This document shows positions 1 through 12,859 of a stretch of 64,000 nucleotides of DNA, piece after piece (positions within the stretch are counted from its first letter, which is position 1; every line of letters starts with the position of its first letter). The position numbers were made by a program, and so were the translations under genes. A model generated the notes under the pieces. The model saw nothing but the letters and a program-made list of their open reading frames with translations, ran no database searches and was not told where the DNA came from. The stretch is from Larix kaempferi (lineage: Eukaryota > Streptophyta > Pinopsida > Pinales > Pinaceae). The stretch covers positions 3,419,501 to 3,483,500 of the forward strand of contig BSBM01000423.1 in assembly GCA_027924585.1 (NCBI GenBank), in the 5' to 3' direction.

Positions 1-1648
1 CCCAAGTGCGTCTGGTGTAATCATCAATGAAAGTTAAGAAATATTTGAAACTAGAAAATGAAGCAGATGGAAGAGGACCACACAAGTCACTATGCACAAG
101 CTCCAAGGAAACCGAGGCGTGCCAAGAGGCACGTTTGTCAAAACTGTCCCGATAATGTTTTTCGAGTACACAACAGGAACAAACACCATCCCTGCAAGAT
201 ACCATCGAAAGACCTGTCACCATATTTTCTTTACATAGTTGTTGCAATGAGCGATAATTTAAGTGACCAAATCGCTCATGCCAAAGTTTTCTCAAGTTAT
301 CACTTTGAGCAACAAAAACTGAAGGGAAAGGTCATTACCCAAAGTTGTTAAACTTGTACAACCTTGTAATATCATCAACAATTCTAGTAGCTAGGACCTG
401 TTGAGGATCTTTAAAATCCTTGATTACAACTTGGTGAGGTGTAAAGGTCACAGTTTTACCTTCACTAGAATGAGTGATCTGATAGACTGATAACAAATTG
501 CAGAAAATTCTAAGAACACATAGTACATCACTAAAATGACCATTATCTACTGGAACTGTTCCAGCTCCTACAACACTTAGAGATCTATCATCACCAACAA
601 ATATTTGTTTGGTGTTACATTCATGCATAGTAGAAAAGATGGATTGATCCTTAGCCATATGATAAGATGCTCCAGAATCAATGAGCCATTCATTTGAAGT
701 AGAAGAAGAAGATGCATTATAAGAATAACCAGAAGCACAAAGTGCATGTCCATGAGAGGCAGATTCTGAAGGTGAATGTAGGCTGATGTGGTGCTTCTTC
801 ATTGCTACTTCCAAGGCTGCCATCTTCTTGAAACACTTAGATTCATTATGATTATCTTTCCCGCAATAGTTGCAATGATACTCAGTCTTCTTGCCTTTTG
901 GCTTGGATCCTTTGTCATTTTTTAAAGAAGGAGCTGACTAAGAGGGTTTGGGACCCTTGTTTGACTTATTATTGCAAAAAATTTGTTTCTTGGGAGGCTT
1001 GGACTTTTCTTTTTGTTAGGACAATAAGGCTTTCCCAGCTGTATCTGCATTGTTGATTATTCCAAGATGAATGAGTTTATCTTGTTCTCTAATCAAGGAA
1101 TCACAAAAGGATTCAAGACTAGGCTCTTAATAGCTAGCTGCATTCAATGATGCTTTCATGGAGTAAAATGTAGATACAAAAATAGAATATGCAGGTCCAA
1201 GTTTGGAAAGAATATGATAAATGCATTGTTTGTCTTCCCCCTCAATCTTATATTCTGCACATTAGAGTTTAAGAGTTTTGTACTTAGATAAATAATCTTG
1301 AATGCATGAAAAGTCACTTGGATTTAAAGAAATCAACTCATTTTTGAGTTGGTGACCTCGAATTTTATTGTGTTTACCAAACACAGATTCCAACTTGTCC
1401 CAAGCAGCATTAGGTTCATCAATTCTAGATATGTGGAATCGCAAATCAATAGAGATTGACATCCCAATCAATCCACGAGCTTCATCACATCTATTTGCCC
1501 ATTTTATTTTCTTATCATCATCAGTGGGTTCTTTTTCTTTCCCTAAGGTAATTCTAAAAAGTCCCCTGCTTCGTAGAACATCCTCCATACGAGATTTCCA
1601 TGAGAAATAGTTGGAACTATTAAGTAGAATATCACAAGGGGTAGCCAT
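1..1648 (-). pseudogene. Copia gag-protease-integrase polyprotein, stop-riddled
   Basis: One reading frame runs from a Met at 1648 to base 1 without a frameshift. It opens with a UBN2-type Copia gag (NSSNYFSWKSRMEDVLRSRG region, 1262-1648). A CCHC zinc knuckle (CNYCGKDNHNESKC) follows near 845-885, then the Copia protease signature WLIDSGASYHMA near 645-690. Next come the pre-integrase HHCC region (WHERFGHLNYRSL ... CSCC) near 150-285 and the integrase core start HSDLCGPLP near 80-105. Stops occur at 1262-1264, 1127-1129, 1016-1018, 938-940, 335-337 and 332-334. All are TAA, TAG or TGA of the kind made by single C-to-T changes in CAA, CAG or CGA. Not translatable as it stands; the catalytic Asp of the protease is kept. 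Confidence 0.92.
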
Positions 1649-2738
1649 ATTTGTAAATTAATGGCTGTAAAAGCATAAACCAATAGTTTGAATGTGAAGA
1701 GCTCGAAAAAATAGGCGGTTTAAAAAAAAACAACACTGAAAACTGATTCTGTATGATGAAGTTATGCTTGAACAAAGAAACTGTTGAAGATGTCCCCAAT
1801 AGTGACGTGGCAGCTAGAGAATGTCTAGCAAAAAAAAGAACCCCCCTCTTCCCAAAATGAACCTTTTGACAATCACTTTACAAGAAAGTTGCTTTAAGTG
1901 AACCATTTTTGTAAAATAAGTGATTTCACTTTTACAATGATATTACTTTTAAATAGTGCAACAATAAAAAAAACTTAAGTGACTCACTTGTATTTTTATT
2001 TTTTATTATTTAAATGAGATGCACTTTTACAATAAAATAACTTTAAAATAGAAATTGCATACACTTTTTCTTTTAAAAGTAACTTCTTAAGACTTGAACT
2101 TAAGACTTATTAAGGAATAAAACAACTTTGAACCAAGTGAGCTAGATTAAAATGTATGTAAAATATGGGAATGAGGAAGGGTTTTTTTTTTTTTAACTCT
2201 TCTTGCTCGGTTTGTGTGCTTACTTTTCCACACTTGTGGAGCTAGATATTGTTAGCTTTCCCGAAAAGTCTACGTTTTCTCTCTATTTATGATTTGCCGA
2301 GATCGCGCAAGATGCACGACAAACAGCATACGCAGCCAAGAAAAACCCTTTCCCTTTCTGTTTCTGATTTGCCGAGATCGCTCAAGGTACACGGCAAAGA
2401 GTATATGCAGACGGGAAAAGAACAATCCGAACAAAAAAAAATCTAACAGTAAAAAATGATAAAATATGAGTTTTTTTCTTTTTAAAAAAATAAAATAAAA
2501 AAAATGTGTCACTGTAACATTATACCTTCAGATCTGATAAAATACGCGTTTCTGGAGCAACTGAGAACCGTTTTCTATCAAACGAAAACTATTTTCTAAT
2601 GGAAATGACACTCCGGATGCAATGGAACACCTCCCACAGCCCAAAAATGCACAAAAATACCAGAACGAGAAACCCTTTCGAGTTTCGGCAACAACAGTTC
2701 AAGATCTAGATCATAACCGGAAGCGGCACTTCATAAAA
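1649..2738 (-). other. Copia-L 5' leader, non-coding
   Basis: About 1.1 kb between the primer site and gag, longer than usual for Copia. It is AT-rich at 1860-2200. A short direct duplication with a 75-bp period is centred on GATTTGCCGAGATCG at 2291 and 2366. The small ORFs on both strands here are explained by that duplication and I do not call them genes. Confidence 0.6.
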
Positions 2739-2750
2739 GCTCTGATACCA
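2739..2750 (-). other. Primer binding site, initiator Met tRNA
   Basis: On the minus strand the bases directly after the LTR read TGGTATCAGAGC, the standard plant Copia primer site complementary to the 3' end of initiator Met tRNA. It abuts the LTR end CCGAACA and so fixes the LTR boundary at 2751. Confidence 0.93.
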
Positions 2751-3215
2751 TGTTCGGGTACACAGGGTACAGGGTACTACCAAAGGACCAAACACCAAGA
2801 GCAACCACTTCACACAAACAGATCACAGATCAACACACCAATGTTTTGACATGGTTTAAACCCTCTTGAGGGAAACACTCCACGACCCCGGCCAAATAGA
2901 TTCTACGGGACAATTGATTATGCAAAGAAAGAAAGTTACAAATGAACTTCTCATAATCGATCAACTAAACAATGACCATCCATGCTCTTTAAATAGAGAT
3001 CATGGACCAATCGGGTGTTAAGCCACGGATCAAGGTTAGGTTTGATCTAAGTGAAGTTGAGCCGTCGGATCACTCTATGTTGGGAACATATCGTGACCGT
3101 CGGATTATGTATTTACAAATGCATATTAATGCATACTAAAGAAACACACCATCCCTAACGGATATATTACACAAGTTGATCTTAACTAACTCCTAAGTGT
3201 CTAAATATCCTAACA
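2751..3215 (-). repeat. Copia-L 5' LTR, 465 bp
   Basis: On the minus strand it begins TGTTAGGATA and ends CCGAACA, with matching TGTT...AACA ends, and it abuts the primer site. Its length is normal for a Copia LTR. The partner LTR is outside the window. Confidence 0.85.
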
Positions 3216-6088
3216 ATATTTTTCTTTTTCCCATGTGAAATTGTGTTTCTCTCTTTGTTATTCCATTCTGTGTTATTTCTTTCATGCTTGGATCAGGGTA
3301 GTGGTTAAGTGGAATTCATAGGAGTTATGCTCTGCTTAGCTTTTTCCAAGTATTTTACCAACATATTCTGCTAAAGTTGATGTATGATTCATCTTGGTAT
3401 GCCTCACATTGATGGGTTGTTTTTTTCCTCTTATGTTCCACAAATTAAATCTCTTTGACTACTAGCTGCTTGCTACCTTGCCCTTGTAAATGCGTTTGCA
3501 GAACCTTTGTGAATGATGTTTTCGGAGTTTGTTAAATATGACTCCATTGCCCAAACGAAGTTCATATGTTTTCAACCAAACAGTGCTTGAATCATTTTCA
3601 TTCCAAACAGAAAAATGATCTTCTGTATAATTGTTGTAATTGGATATCTTGGCCATGAATGCTGGTATTTATTTTTCATTATTGACAATCTTGATTATTC
3701 TAGTTTTTCATGATATTTTAGAGAGAGCCCTCTCTATCTATGTTGGGTCAGTAGCACAAGCCAAAGATTGACTAGTTGTTACCCAGAATTACCCTCTTTC
3801 TTCCTTGGGGGTCAATTTCGGTGTTAACACTGTGTGTTGACTACGAGTATGGTGCCCTACCTGCGACCCACATAGTAATAGCCCGCGGGTAGCGCCGAAG
3901 CCATTTAGGGCTTGGGAAAACTAAAAATACCACCGCTGAAAACTAAAATAAATGCAATGAAATTAAAGGTATGGATGCAACTACCAACCTGCTCCAGACG
4001 GTTCGATGAACGGACGCTTGTAGCTCCCAGGATCGGCAGTTGAACTTCGAGGTGAAAGCTAACCACAAAGCTCCAAATGCGTGAATAGTAAAAATGAATT
4101 GTAAATTGTAAATTTTTGTTACTATTTATAATTTTCGAAACCCACTTGTCTATAGTTCTCATCCTTTTTCATCGTTTTGGACTAATATAATGTCTTGGAG
4201 TAGCATTTTTTCTGACTAGATTTCTTCGACAAGAGTTTTTTAGGACCATTTCGCGCCTACGACAGGTATATTTCACACCTGGCATATAGGTTAGATGCCC
4301 TTTTCACATGCATTTTGCATTTGACCTTTTGACCATTTTCATAAACCCTAGGTGCGATCCTGCTTCGTAACCGACACAGAACCTTCAAACTATTATAGAA
4401 GTGTCATTATGTGGCGGTAGGGCCTTTCTGAACATGGGTACCCTAGTTAGACACCCTTTATGCATTATGGTGTCCATGTCGTTGTTTGTCCTTAGGATAG
4501 GGAGTCCTTTATAGTCATTCCATGACTTTGCGATGAAGAATCATACTCTACTTTGTCTTATGTTGGCCATCTCCCTTAAGGACTCCCCTCAGTTATATCA
4601 CATTGTGATTGCATTACATCATCATTCTTGCCGCTTGAGCCGTGTTTCGGCTCCCGCTTACTCAGTTCTTAACTTGGTGCCTGAGCACTTTTCCTGTTGA
4701 GCCTTGTAGAGCCTCCATTTGTCCTTCACAATTTGATGACCTCTTGACCTTGAGGGAACACCCCCTGAGTGTCCACATCTTGCATGCACTTCCTTGTATT
4801 GATCATAGGTATGTTCCACTGCTTGGGACTAGTCTGCTCGCTATTTGACACTGGTTCCCTCACTTGTTGTCTATAAGCTATTTTATTCTTTTTCAAGTTT
4901 TTCAAATATGAAAAAGACCAAAACCAAAAAGAAATCAAATATTCCAAAAAGCCGGACGGGATTATGGTTACTACTTCTTATTGGCAGCTGTTGTGTCGCC
5001 TTTGAACAGAGCATTCATTCCACTCCATACACTATGAGTCGGAACTATAGTTGGACCTTAGGAGCTGTACTTGTTTCCCAGTTTCTCCACCAATTGGTTA
5101 AGCTTCCAATCATTATGGAGCCCTTTGTGATGCCTCCTACGTCACACAGTTTATATTGAGTCTCTGCTGCCTGAGTCTATCCATCTGCTCATTCTCTTGT
5201 TCAAAGGAAGTCCTGAAACCAGTGTCGGCCACTCCTCAGATCTCTTGACTATTGCATGTCGGCCATCCTTACTAAGTCAGTCCGTTTCACCTGAGATCTT
5301 CCAAATATTTCATCATAGCTGGTACCTCGTGCTGGTTGATGGGGGATGCATTAATTCCCTCCTTCCAGTGAGTCTCGTTCCGTCGACTTCAACCCATTTA
5401 TTCCAGGACTTGAGGCTCAGAGTTCGGTTGAGTACCTTGAGGCTTACATTCATTAGTGGCAGGTTCTCTCGCCATCGATAGTTTTGGGAATACATCAATG
5501 TCCCCTGATCGATGGATTCATCCTAGTGTTCGACTTCAACACATCTATTCACACTTTGATGATTGTACTCTATGCCTTTATACCCATTTTCATTATTGGT
5601 GGGTTATCTCATGTCTGTTAACGGTATACATTATTGACTGGTAATTAGACGATGTCACATCAGGTTTGACTTCAACTCCTTTATTCGCTTGATGGGACTT
5701 GCATTGCTGAAGACTTGTGTAGAAGACCCTAGGCGATAATGGCATTCTGTATGCTACTTATGACTTTGACTTTACATCTAAGATATCATCTCTCAGAGAT
5801 CAACAGTTTGTACCTCCAGTCTACACCAGTTGTTTCCTTTTCAGCAGGAGACCATATCTTACTGTAGAGGGATCATGGCTATGATCACTTATGACATGTA
5901 TTGATTATTTACTGCCTATTAATGGCCATTGTATCAGATTGTTGTACTATACCGACATGTATTTAGGGATACTATTGTATTATGGCGAGTGAGCTACTCT
6001 TTCCACTTGTGTTTCCATCACTCCACTTCTAAGTTTTATAATGTATTTCGGCCATCGTAGCACCAATCTCTGACCTCACACATTAGGG
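3216..6088. other. Gene-free interval, degenerate repeats
   Basis: I see no protein family in any frame. The open frames are short, uneven and lack motifs. The stretch directly before 6089 ends in a purine tract (TTAGGGGGCATC) like the polypurine tract of an LTR element. It may be the worn 3' internal part of a plus-strand element ending in the candidate LTR that follows. Confidence 0.5.
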
Positions 6089-6990
6089 GGCATCTGTTAC
6101 AACGTAATCTTCCACCTTGTGAGCATCAGCACCCTTTGGCCTATAGGATCCATTTCACTAACTCAAATACACTTTATATCCTTCAGACAGACTATTTCCT
6201 CATTTTTTTCCTTGTACGCTAGTTGCATCATTACAGCTTGCGTACCCATGAGTTGCATCACTATAACCCGTGTGTATCATGTAAAATGGTAAAAATCACT
6301 AGTTAATTACTTTTTACTCCCAAAAAGTGGTCATAGGGTGACCTTTGGCCCTCCATTTGTGCAAGTAATGCCTCAATGTGTCCTTTCACTTACCTTTGGG
6401 AGGACTATATATTGAGCACATATGGATTATGGATGGGAGGAGAAAGAAGAGCAAGAGAACTCTAGTGGATTTTTGCCCTATCTTGAGTCTACACTCATTG
6501 ATCTTTGTAGTTGTGAACCATTATGTTCACCTTCCAAACTCCTTTCATAGTTTGAGTTTGCCATTCATGGAGGATTGAAATGGTGGAGGCACAAGTGGAT
6601 TGATACAGATCTTGGTTCAGATTGGTTGCCGGCAAGAGGTCATATCACATTGTACTTCTTCTTGTTTATTAATAGAAATACTCGTATTCTTGTCCATTGA
6701 TGTTGTGAATGTTGTTTATTCTACATTGGGTTGCATTTGCTTATAATATTATGGACCATTGTTATTGATGATGTTAATGTTGGTTATATATATTATGTAC
6801 TTGTTGTATATTGGCTGTCAAGACTAATTTGAAGATTCAAGTGCACGGATTGAAATCTCCAATGGGGATCTACATCAAACGTTTGGATCGATGTTAGTTA
6901 TATTCTTCATTATCTTAGCATTGTCATTTATATAGCATAATACTGAGAATAGAGTTAATTTATGGTAGTCAGTTGTCTGTTGTGGTCTAC
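6089..6990 (+). repeat. Candidate worn 3' LTR, right end not determined
   Basis: TGTTACAACG begins directly after a polypurine-like tract, and a TATA-like segment (ACTATATATTGAG) lies near 6405. No second copy exists in the window and no clear CA end or flanking duplication was found. It may instead be unclassified repeat. Confidence 0.3.
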
Positions 6991-6999
6991 CCCAAGCCA

Positions 7000-7480
7000 T
7001 AGTGAGTTTTCTCCAACACATAAAGGTTAGGATCAACTTTACTTTTGGTAAAGCCCAAGCTTGTCAGGAAGCTATAAATTCTTCCTCTGTCACTGAACAT
7101 CATTCACACTTTGCATTGAGTGATCTTTTGCATATATATCCATGCCATCTCCCGTCAGATGGGTCTACTGATTTGAGCCTCAAGATCATTCAAACTCTGT
7201 GATGAGTTCCTTCTTGCATCCATCTAAGAGAAGAATGTCATTTGTATATAGACACCATCTTCAACCTTGTAGCAAAGGTTGAAATCCGCATCACTCATGG
7301 TGATCATTAAGCTCATCAAATGACTATCGATCCTGGGTACCTGTACAGAGCTTTCTTCAATTACACCATTAAGAGAATGGTCTTATCTATCCACTTGGAG
7401 CAAACATCTCGTCATGATCCTCTTCCTCTTTCTAAGAGAATCTTCTAGCCGTGAGCCTTCTATATTACGTTTGATTTGTA
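7000..7480 (-). pseudogene. Copia reverse transcriptase remnant (Copia-A)
   Basis: Minus-strand translations in shifting frames give worn Copia RT motifs: DEMFAP near 7400, LNGVIEE just below, then RIDSHLMSL and SDADFNLCYKVEDGVY near 7240-7330. These correspond to the palm and thumb parts of Copia RT. Several frameshifts and stops are present and the YVDD box is not recognisable. It sits at the 3' end of a stretch resembling the interior of Copia-B, so it is probably the last coding scrap of an older sibling element. Confidence 0.6.
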
Positions 7481-10400
7481 AGTCTTCTTGTTGAACATCC
7501 ATCACTTGTTCGGTGTTCATCATCCTTCTTTTGTAGATCATATCACATGATATTTCCTACAAATCAAAGTTAATTACATGATTAGTAATACTTCATAATC
7601 ACCAAATCATGTTGACATGATAACCTATAATGCGTACAGATATGATTCACATAGCTATGCAACTATCTTCACCAATACTTTGGCACAACACTTTTCCATA
7701 TCCTGTATGCATACAGTGCTTATCTAGATGCCTTCCATCTCTACCAAAACATACTATTAAGAGCGTGCACAACTCTCAGCATGTCAGCAAAGAGGTTTCA
7801 TTCTAGATAAACAACAATGGAATGTTTTTCCAACTTACCCATCATATGCATATTAGTAGTATATTGTTCAATGCTATATGAATGCTTACACTATGCATGA
7901 TATGTTCTAGGAATGCATACAACTATTTCAGAGATTCAAATAACAACTCAAATACTTATCTTTTATGATTGTGTGGTTGCCTCCCGCTTGATCTCTATAT
8001 TTATTTTAACTTCTATTCATTTTGTACCAATATGCATGCTTAAGTGTGCACTAGTGTCATCCTCATGATCTCATAGATAATCATACATTCATTAGTATAA
8101 TCTCAATACTATCAAAACATTATGATTCTAAATAATATTAAGTATGTATGGTCATGGTCATTTCATAGACAGGTATACTTACCTAAGATCCTAACAGAAA
8201 GTAAGATTCTAACTTGATATAGGAAAACATACATGGATTATTATACCCAAACAATATCTTCTTTGTTCTCTTCAATGATTTAGAGACCTTGTTGTTATAG
8301 GTCAAATCTGCACTTCTCCATCTGTGATCACCTTTAGTGGTCGATCACACAAAAGGACAACTGGGATTGAAGAGCATGATTTCCTTAGATGATGAATGGA
8401 CTAGACTTACCCCTCTGTAGCTGACAAAACTCTCATTTTACCTACTTTTTGGGGAAAACGCTACCCTATAAGCATGATAGTAGCGTTTCCCCACTGAAAT
8501 ACTCTACTCTACTTCAATAAAGTAGCGTTTGCCTTCTAAAATACTCTACTTTGCTTCAATAGAGAAGCATACAACTCAAAACATCTTGCAAACGCTGGTT
8601 GTAAAGCAGGAAAGTTGCATATTGAACGCTACTCCACTTAATAAAACTAGCGTACACCTTAAAATTAATCAAAAATATATTAATTTGATCAATTGGGATT
8701 AGTTGAAGTTGGTTTTGCAACTTCCCCAACTTCCCAATCAAACCACCTCTCGATCCAAACTTCCTATCTTGTCCCATAAATACAAGGGGAATAGATGAGA
8801 GAGGGGAAGATAAACTATGCATTAAGGGTTGTTATGCTGGAGGAATTCCAAACTTAGTGTGAAGAGCAGAAGCCCAGGATCCAGTTGCATAAGCACTTTG
8901 AATGATCAGGTATAAATTGTACTAATTATTTGCTTTTGACAATAAAGGTTGAAATGCCCTTCCCGTCCCAATCAAATTTCTAATGGATTGCATGTTTGTT
9001 TGGATTAAATGCTTGATTGTATTTGATGTCTAAATTGTATTTCAATTTCATCATTGTCATATCAGTCAAGATACGCTAAGGAAGGTATCTTTGTATTGCA
9101 GGTTCGTCAAATGGAAGATCAAGTGGAGGATCGATCGAAAGAGCAAGCGAAAGCTAGGATTGAACGTCGTTAATAAGGTATGCCTTCATAAACCTTGATC
9201 TATTTCCTTTTGTACAAGTCTATGTGATATGATCAATGTATTTACATGTCACCCTAGAAGTTGGTAGTGTCCCTCTCCTCGCTATAGGGTAGATTTCCTG
9301 AACAACACTTGTGCTAGAACCTGCATATCTCATAAGTTAAGCATAGTAGAACAAAGTCATACATACCTCGTAAGTAGAGCTTCTATGTGATCAAATACTA
9401 TGGATGAGTCTTTGTCTTCATGTCATAATGGTCATAGAACTCGATTTGTCTTTCTTGATGTATCTTTCATGTTAGCAGACAACATCATCCTCATACAACA
9501 CCACAGGTGCATTAGTACAATCATAAGTTTCATAACTCTAATCAATGAATGTCTTCTATGAATTCATACTTTTACTAAGGTGATCAGACAATCTAAGATA
9601 ATCATGATTGTACTAACCTCAATAATATGAAGACAAACATATTATAAACTTAATCATGAAACAGATTTCAAAACATACCTGTATCATCTCAAGTCATACA
9701 TGTCGAGTAGTCTTCTTTATAAGGGTAAAACCCTAAGCATCCAAGGTAGATCACTTGTAAACATCTTATATATGTTCATGGTGCTATGATGATAGAATAT
9801 CAGTGCCATTTAAACCTTCTTCATCGCTTCCCTATGAGTCTCCCAACTTTGCTAGGGTTTCTTCTTACTTGGAAACCCTAATATTCAATCTTCTTCCTCC
9901 CACAACATTTTGATGGAGGATTAATATATATGATGAATGGATTCCAAATCCACTATTAAAGATTCCAATGTTATATAAGGTGTCTCCAACATTGTATCAG
10001 GTCCTTCCAGACCTAAACATTGAAAACCCTAACTGAGAGCTTCTTCCTCCTCTTCTTAGATTTCCTCCGTTGAACCAATTCAAATGTGCCGTATTGTTTT
10101 TGGTGTATCTCTGCAATTTCGGATCTGCAGGGTCTGAAACTTTGGCCTGTGGTATCCTAACCTTTCATATTTCCAACCCCACAGTTCTGAGCCTTAATGG
10201 ATTCTCTAAGAGATATTTATGTTGATTTTTGCAACATGACATGTTTATGGAATGAAACAACAGAGCGAACATGTACGGAGTTCCATGTGTCACTGTTTCA
10301 AATTCGGCCTCTGAAACCCAGACCTGTGAATCTAAAGTCCATGCCCTACCTATGAATTTTTACGAATTTTCATTTGGAGCTTCCTAGCCCGATATATGAC

Positions 10401-10703
10401 ATTTTTCCCTAGGTCACCTGTTTAGGACTGCGTTCTGGAAGAGGCAGAAACCCTAACTTGTACGGATCATAAATCACAAAGTACAATGAATCTGAGGATG
10501 ATATTCAGACAAAAGGTATAGGGGGATGTTATATTCGTCTTGTAGAAGTTTTAGATCCTGAACCTTCTCCAAAATGTATTTATAGTGAAAGTTCCACAAT
10601 GACTAGGTTTTGCTGTACAAAACCCTAACTTTGAAATTGTCGCAAGTGAGACAAGTGTCGTAAGTGCCATGCATTGCCTTCCTTCAGGCTAGATCTAATC
10701 CAA
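7481..10703 (-). other. Copia-A internal region, non-coding, homologous to Copia-B
   Basis: Blocks at about 7560-8285 and 9300-10700 match 16090-17230 and 17240-19060 by eye. Example pairs are GTGCACAACTC with CATGTCAGCAAAGAGGTTTC at 7770 and 16280, and CTCATAAGTTAA near 9330 and 17270. About 1 kb at 8285-9300 has no counterpart in Copia-B. No gag, protease or integrase is visible. The end of this block (GCTAGATCTAATCCA near 10687) looks like a mutated Met-tRNA primer site. Confidence 0.6.
8310..8890 (+). repeat. Dispersed repeat, copy 1 (inverse copy at 19680-20160)
   Basis: Shared landmarks with the reverse complement of 19680-20160 are CGATCACACAAAAGGACAA, GGGATTAGTTGA and TTGTTATGCTG, in the same order. 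It falls inside the segment of Copia-A that Copia-B lacks. It may be an LTR or small transposon; the ends were not resolved. Short internal repeats around TACTCTACT with TAGCGTTT occur near 8460-8560. Confidence 0.5.
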
Positions 10704-11289
10704 TGTTAAGATTCAATATGATAAGAAAGATAGCATCAGTATTACATTCAATTTCACAACAATAGCATATATAGGATCACTGAAAGAACAATAAGCACAG
10801 CATAAACACAAGAGAGACAATTTATCCTGGGAAACCCTCATGGGGTAGAAAACCGAGCAAAGCTTCCTCAATATAGATGACCAACAAATACAAATATGTA
10901 ATCCCCAAACATGATCTCCTTTTCCTCCATATAAGATCTCTCTCTCTCTCCTATACGTCAATCACAAGTGAGTGAATGAGTGTGTTAAATGAGGAACACA
11001 CCTCCTCTATTTATACACTACTCCGACTTGAATTTTATACTAACTAGGTCGGCCCCAGCTTAACCACTCAACATAATGCTGACTGATCCGACCCCACTGG
11101 GGACTTAAACAACCCATACAACTGACTCTGGGCCGACCCCACTATGGAAGTCTAATAACCGAAGTTACCACATTCTCTTGGAGGAATAAACATATCTGGG
11201 TATACAATAAGATCTGTACGGAGGAATAAAAGATCTCCGGAATAATAAAGTACAAATATAATATTCTTAGAAGTTTCAATATTTCAACA
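10704..11289 (-). repeat. Diverged LTR of the Copia-B family (Copia-A 5' LTR)
   Basis: It starts TGTTAAG and ends near TTTCAACA. It shares with the two Copia-B LTRs the order of landmarks: ACACAAGAGA(GA)CA, GGGAAA with CC, CTATTTATACACTA (TATA region), ACTAGGTCGGCC, CTTAACCACT(C/T)AACATAATGCTGACTG and GAGGAATAA. About 586 bp. Clearly the same family but much more diverged than the Copia-B pair. Confidence 0.7.
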
Positions 11290-12859
11290 ACAACTACCTT
11301 ACTTCGAAAAATAAAATGACAAATCTTGTAAAAGAAGTTCCTTTGTTTTTTCAAATTGATCTTTTCTCTATCTATGAAAGAAATGCAAATGAAAATGATG
11401 AACTAACAAGACTCATCAATCTGCTTGAGTAAAGAAAAGTGGCCCAAGAATTAAAAAAAACTAGACCTAAAGCAAGCTCAACAAAGACTTGACCCCAAAA
11501 GTTGCTTCACAGAAGCAACTATGGTTTTGGAACAAGATGCTAAAAAGAAAAACTAATGTGTAAGATGGAAAAAAAGAAGGATCTTTGTGCAAAAACTAGA
11601 CTGTTCTTAAACATCAGAAAACAAAAGAAAGAAGCATCCGCCAAACAGAAGATGGGATAGAAAGCTAGGGAAACTTTACAAACACAACGACTCAAAGAGA
11701 AACTATCAAAGAGGTTCCAAAACATATTCAGAGCACCTTGAACAATGTCCAAGAGGTATCCAAGCTAACAAGGACTTTCAAAACCAAAGAAAAACCCCAC
11801 TGAGGTCAAACCCTAATAAAAAAGGCCAAACTCATGAAATACTCACACCTGTTATATGTGACAACTCGCGGTGCACCCGCGGGTATGTATAAGAGAAACA
11901 CGCGGCTAGGGAAAAAAGTGCGTGACTGTATGTACAAACAAGTCGCAGGTAAGATTCAAAAAAACCTTAAAAAGAAAGAATGGAAACCAAAAGCAAATGA
12001 ATCAGACTAAGAACATAAAAAAGGATTCTAAAAAGGCTGTGAACAGACACACAAGAGACACAGGAGTGCTTAGCAAATATTAGAAAACAAAGCAGAGTCT
12101 CAAACCAGACCTAAAAAACCCAAGATCAAACCCTAAAGCAAGGTTCATAACTTTTAAGGAAAACTTGCGACTGTATAAGCAAATAACTCGCGGGTGCAAC
12201 TGACTGTGTGCAGGTAGTAAATCCTGCAACTCGCGGGCTCAAAAGAAAGTGTGCGCCTGTATATACAGGAAACATGTGGGTAGATGCTGATAAAAGAAGA
12301 AAAGAAACTTTGCAAACTAGATTGGACTGAGCCAACACAAAGGGATCTAAAAAAAACCCTAAATACCTCAAAAGAAAACTGGAAAAGTTATGAAACTGGA
12401 GAAACCAAAGATCCCCAAAGCAGAAAAACAAGAAGGTTTCCCCAACGGAGTCGTTAGTTCTATTGTTAGGGATTTTACCTTATAGTAGGGGATAGAGACT
12501 ATCAACATACAAGGGTGTAGGATGGACATACAAAGTTCTACATACACATATTCTTAAGCGAGTGAGTTAGATATTATAGCGACATGCACCTTATTCTTAA
12601 GTTTGATCCTATATTTCTCCTCCTTTGCTCCTCAATGTGCCAGTCTACAAAATGAGCCCTGGACCTTCCTCAAACCAATTTGATTACATAAAAACAAATT
12701 GACATCTATAACAACATGAAACATCAATTAATAATGAAATTTACAACATGACAAAGATTATGTTGGGAAAGGAAGAATGTCCACTCTTATTAATCAATAA
12801 ATGAAGCAAGTACAAATTATACCTGACATCTATATGAGGCACCTTCGTAACCAAGACCT
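11290..12859. other. Gene-free interval with worn LTR-like junction
   Basis: No coding family recognised. The 11450-12430 part is purine-rich on the plus strand and contains repeated CTCGCGGG words near 11870, 12190 and 12230. Near 12436-12470 the minus strand reads CCCTAACA then CGACTCCGTTGGGGA, which looks like an LTR end beside the primer-site region often seen in Tat-like Gypsy elements; this is suggestive only. Confidence 0.4.

Larger units (their letters stand above)
1..3215 (-). mobile_element. Copia-L: 5' part of a Ty1/copia LTR retrotransposon
   Basis: Read on the minus strand the order is LTR (2751-3215), Met-tRNA primer site (2739-2750), about 1.1 kb of leader, then gag, zinc knuckle, protease, pre-integrase and the start of the integrase core, which leaves the window at base 1. 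This is the canonical Copia order. The reverse transcriptase half and 3' LTR lie outside the window, so target duplication and insertion age cannot be judged. Confidence 0.93.

Noticed and set aside
4642-5644. Cluster of 60-100-codon frames on both strands
   Set aside because: No motifs, overlapping strands and no splice or promoter logic; treated as worn repeat.
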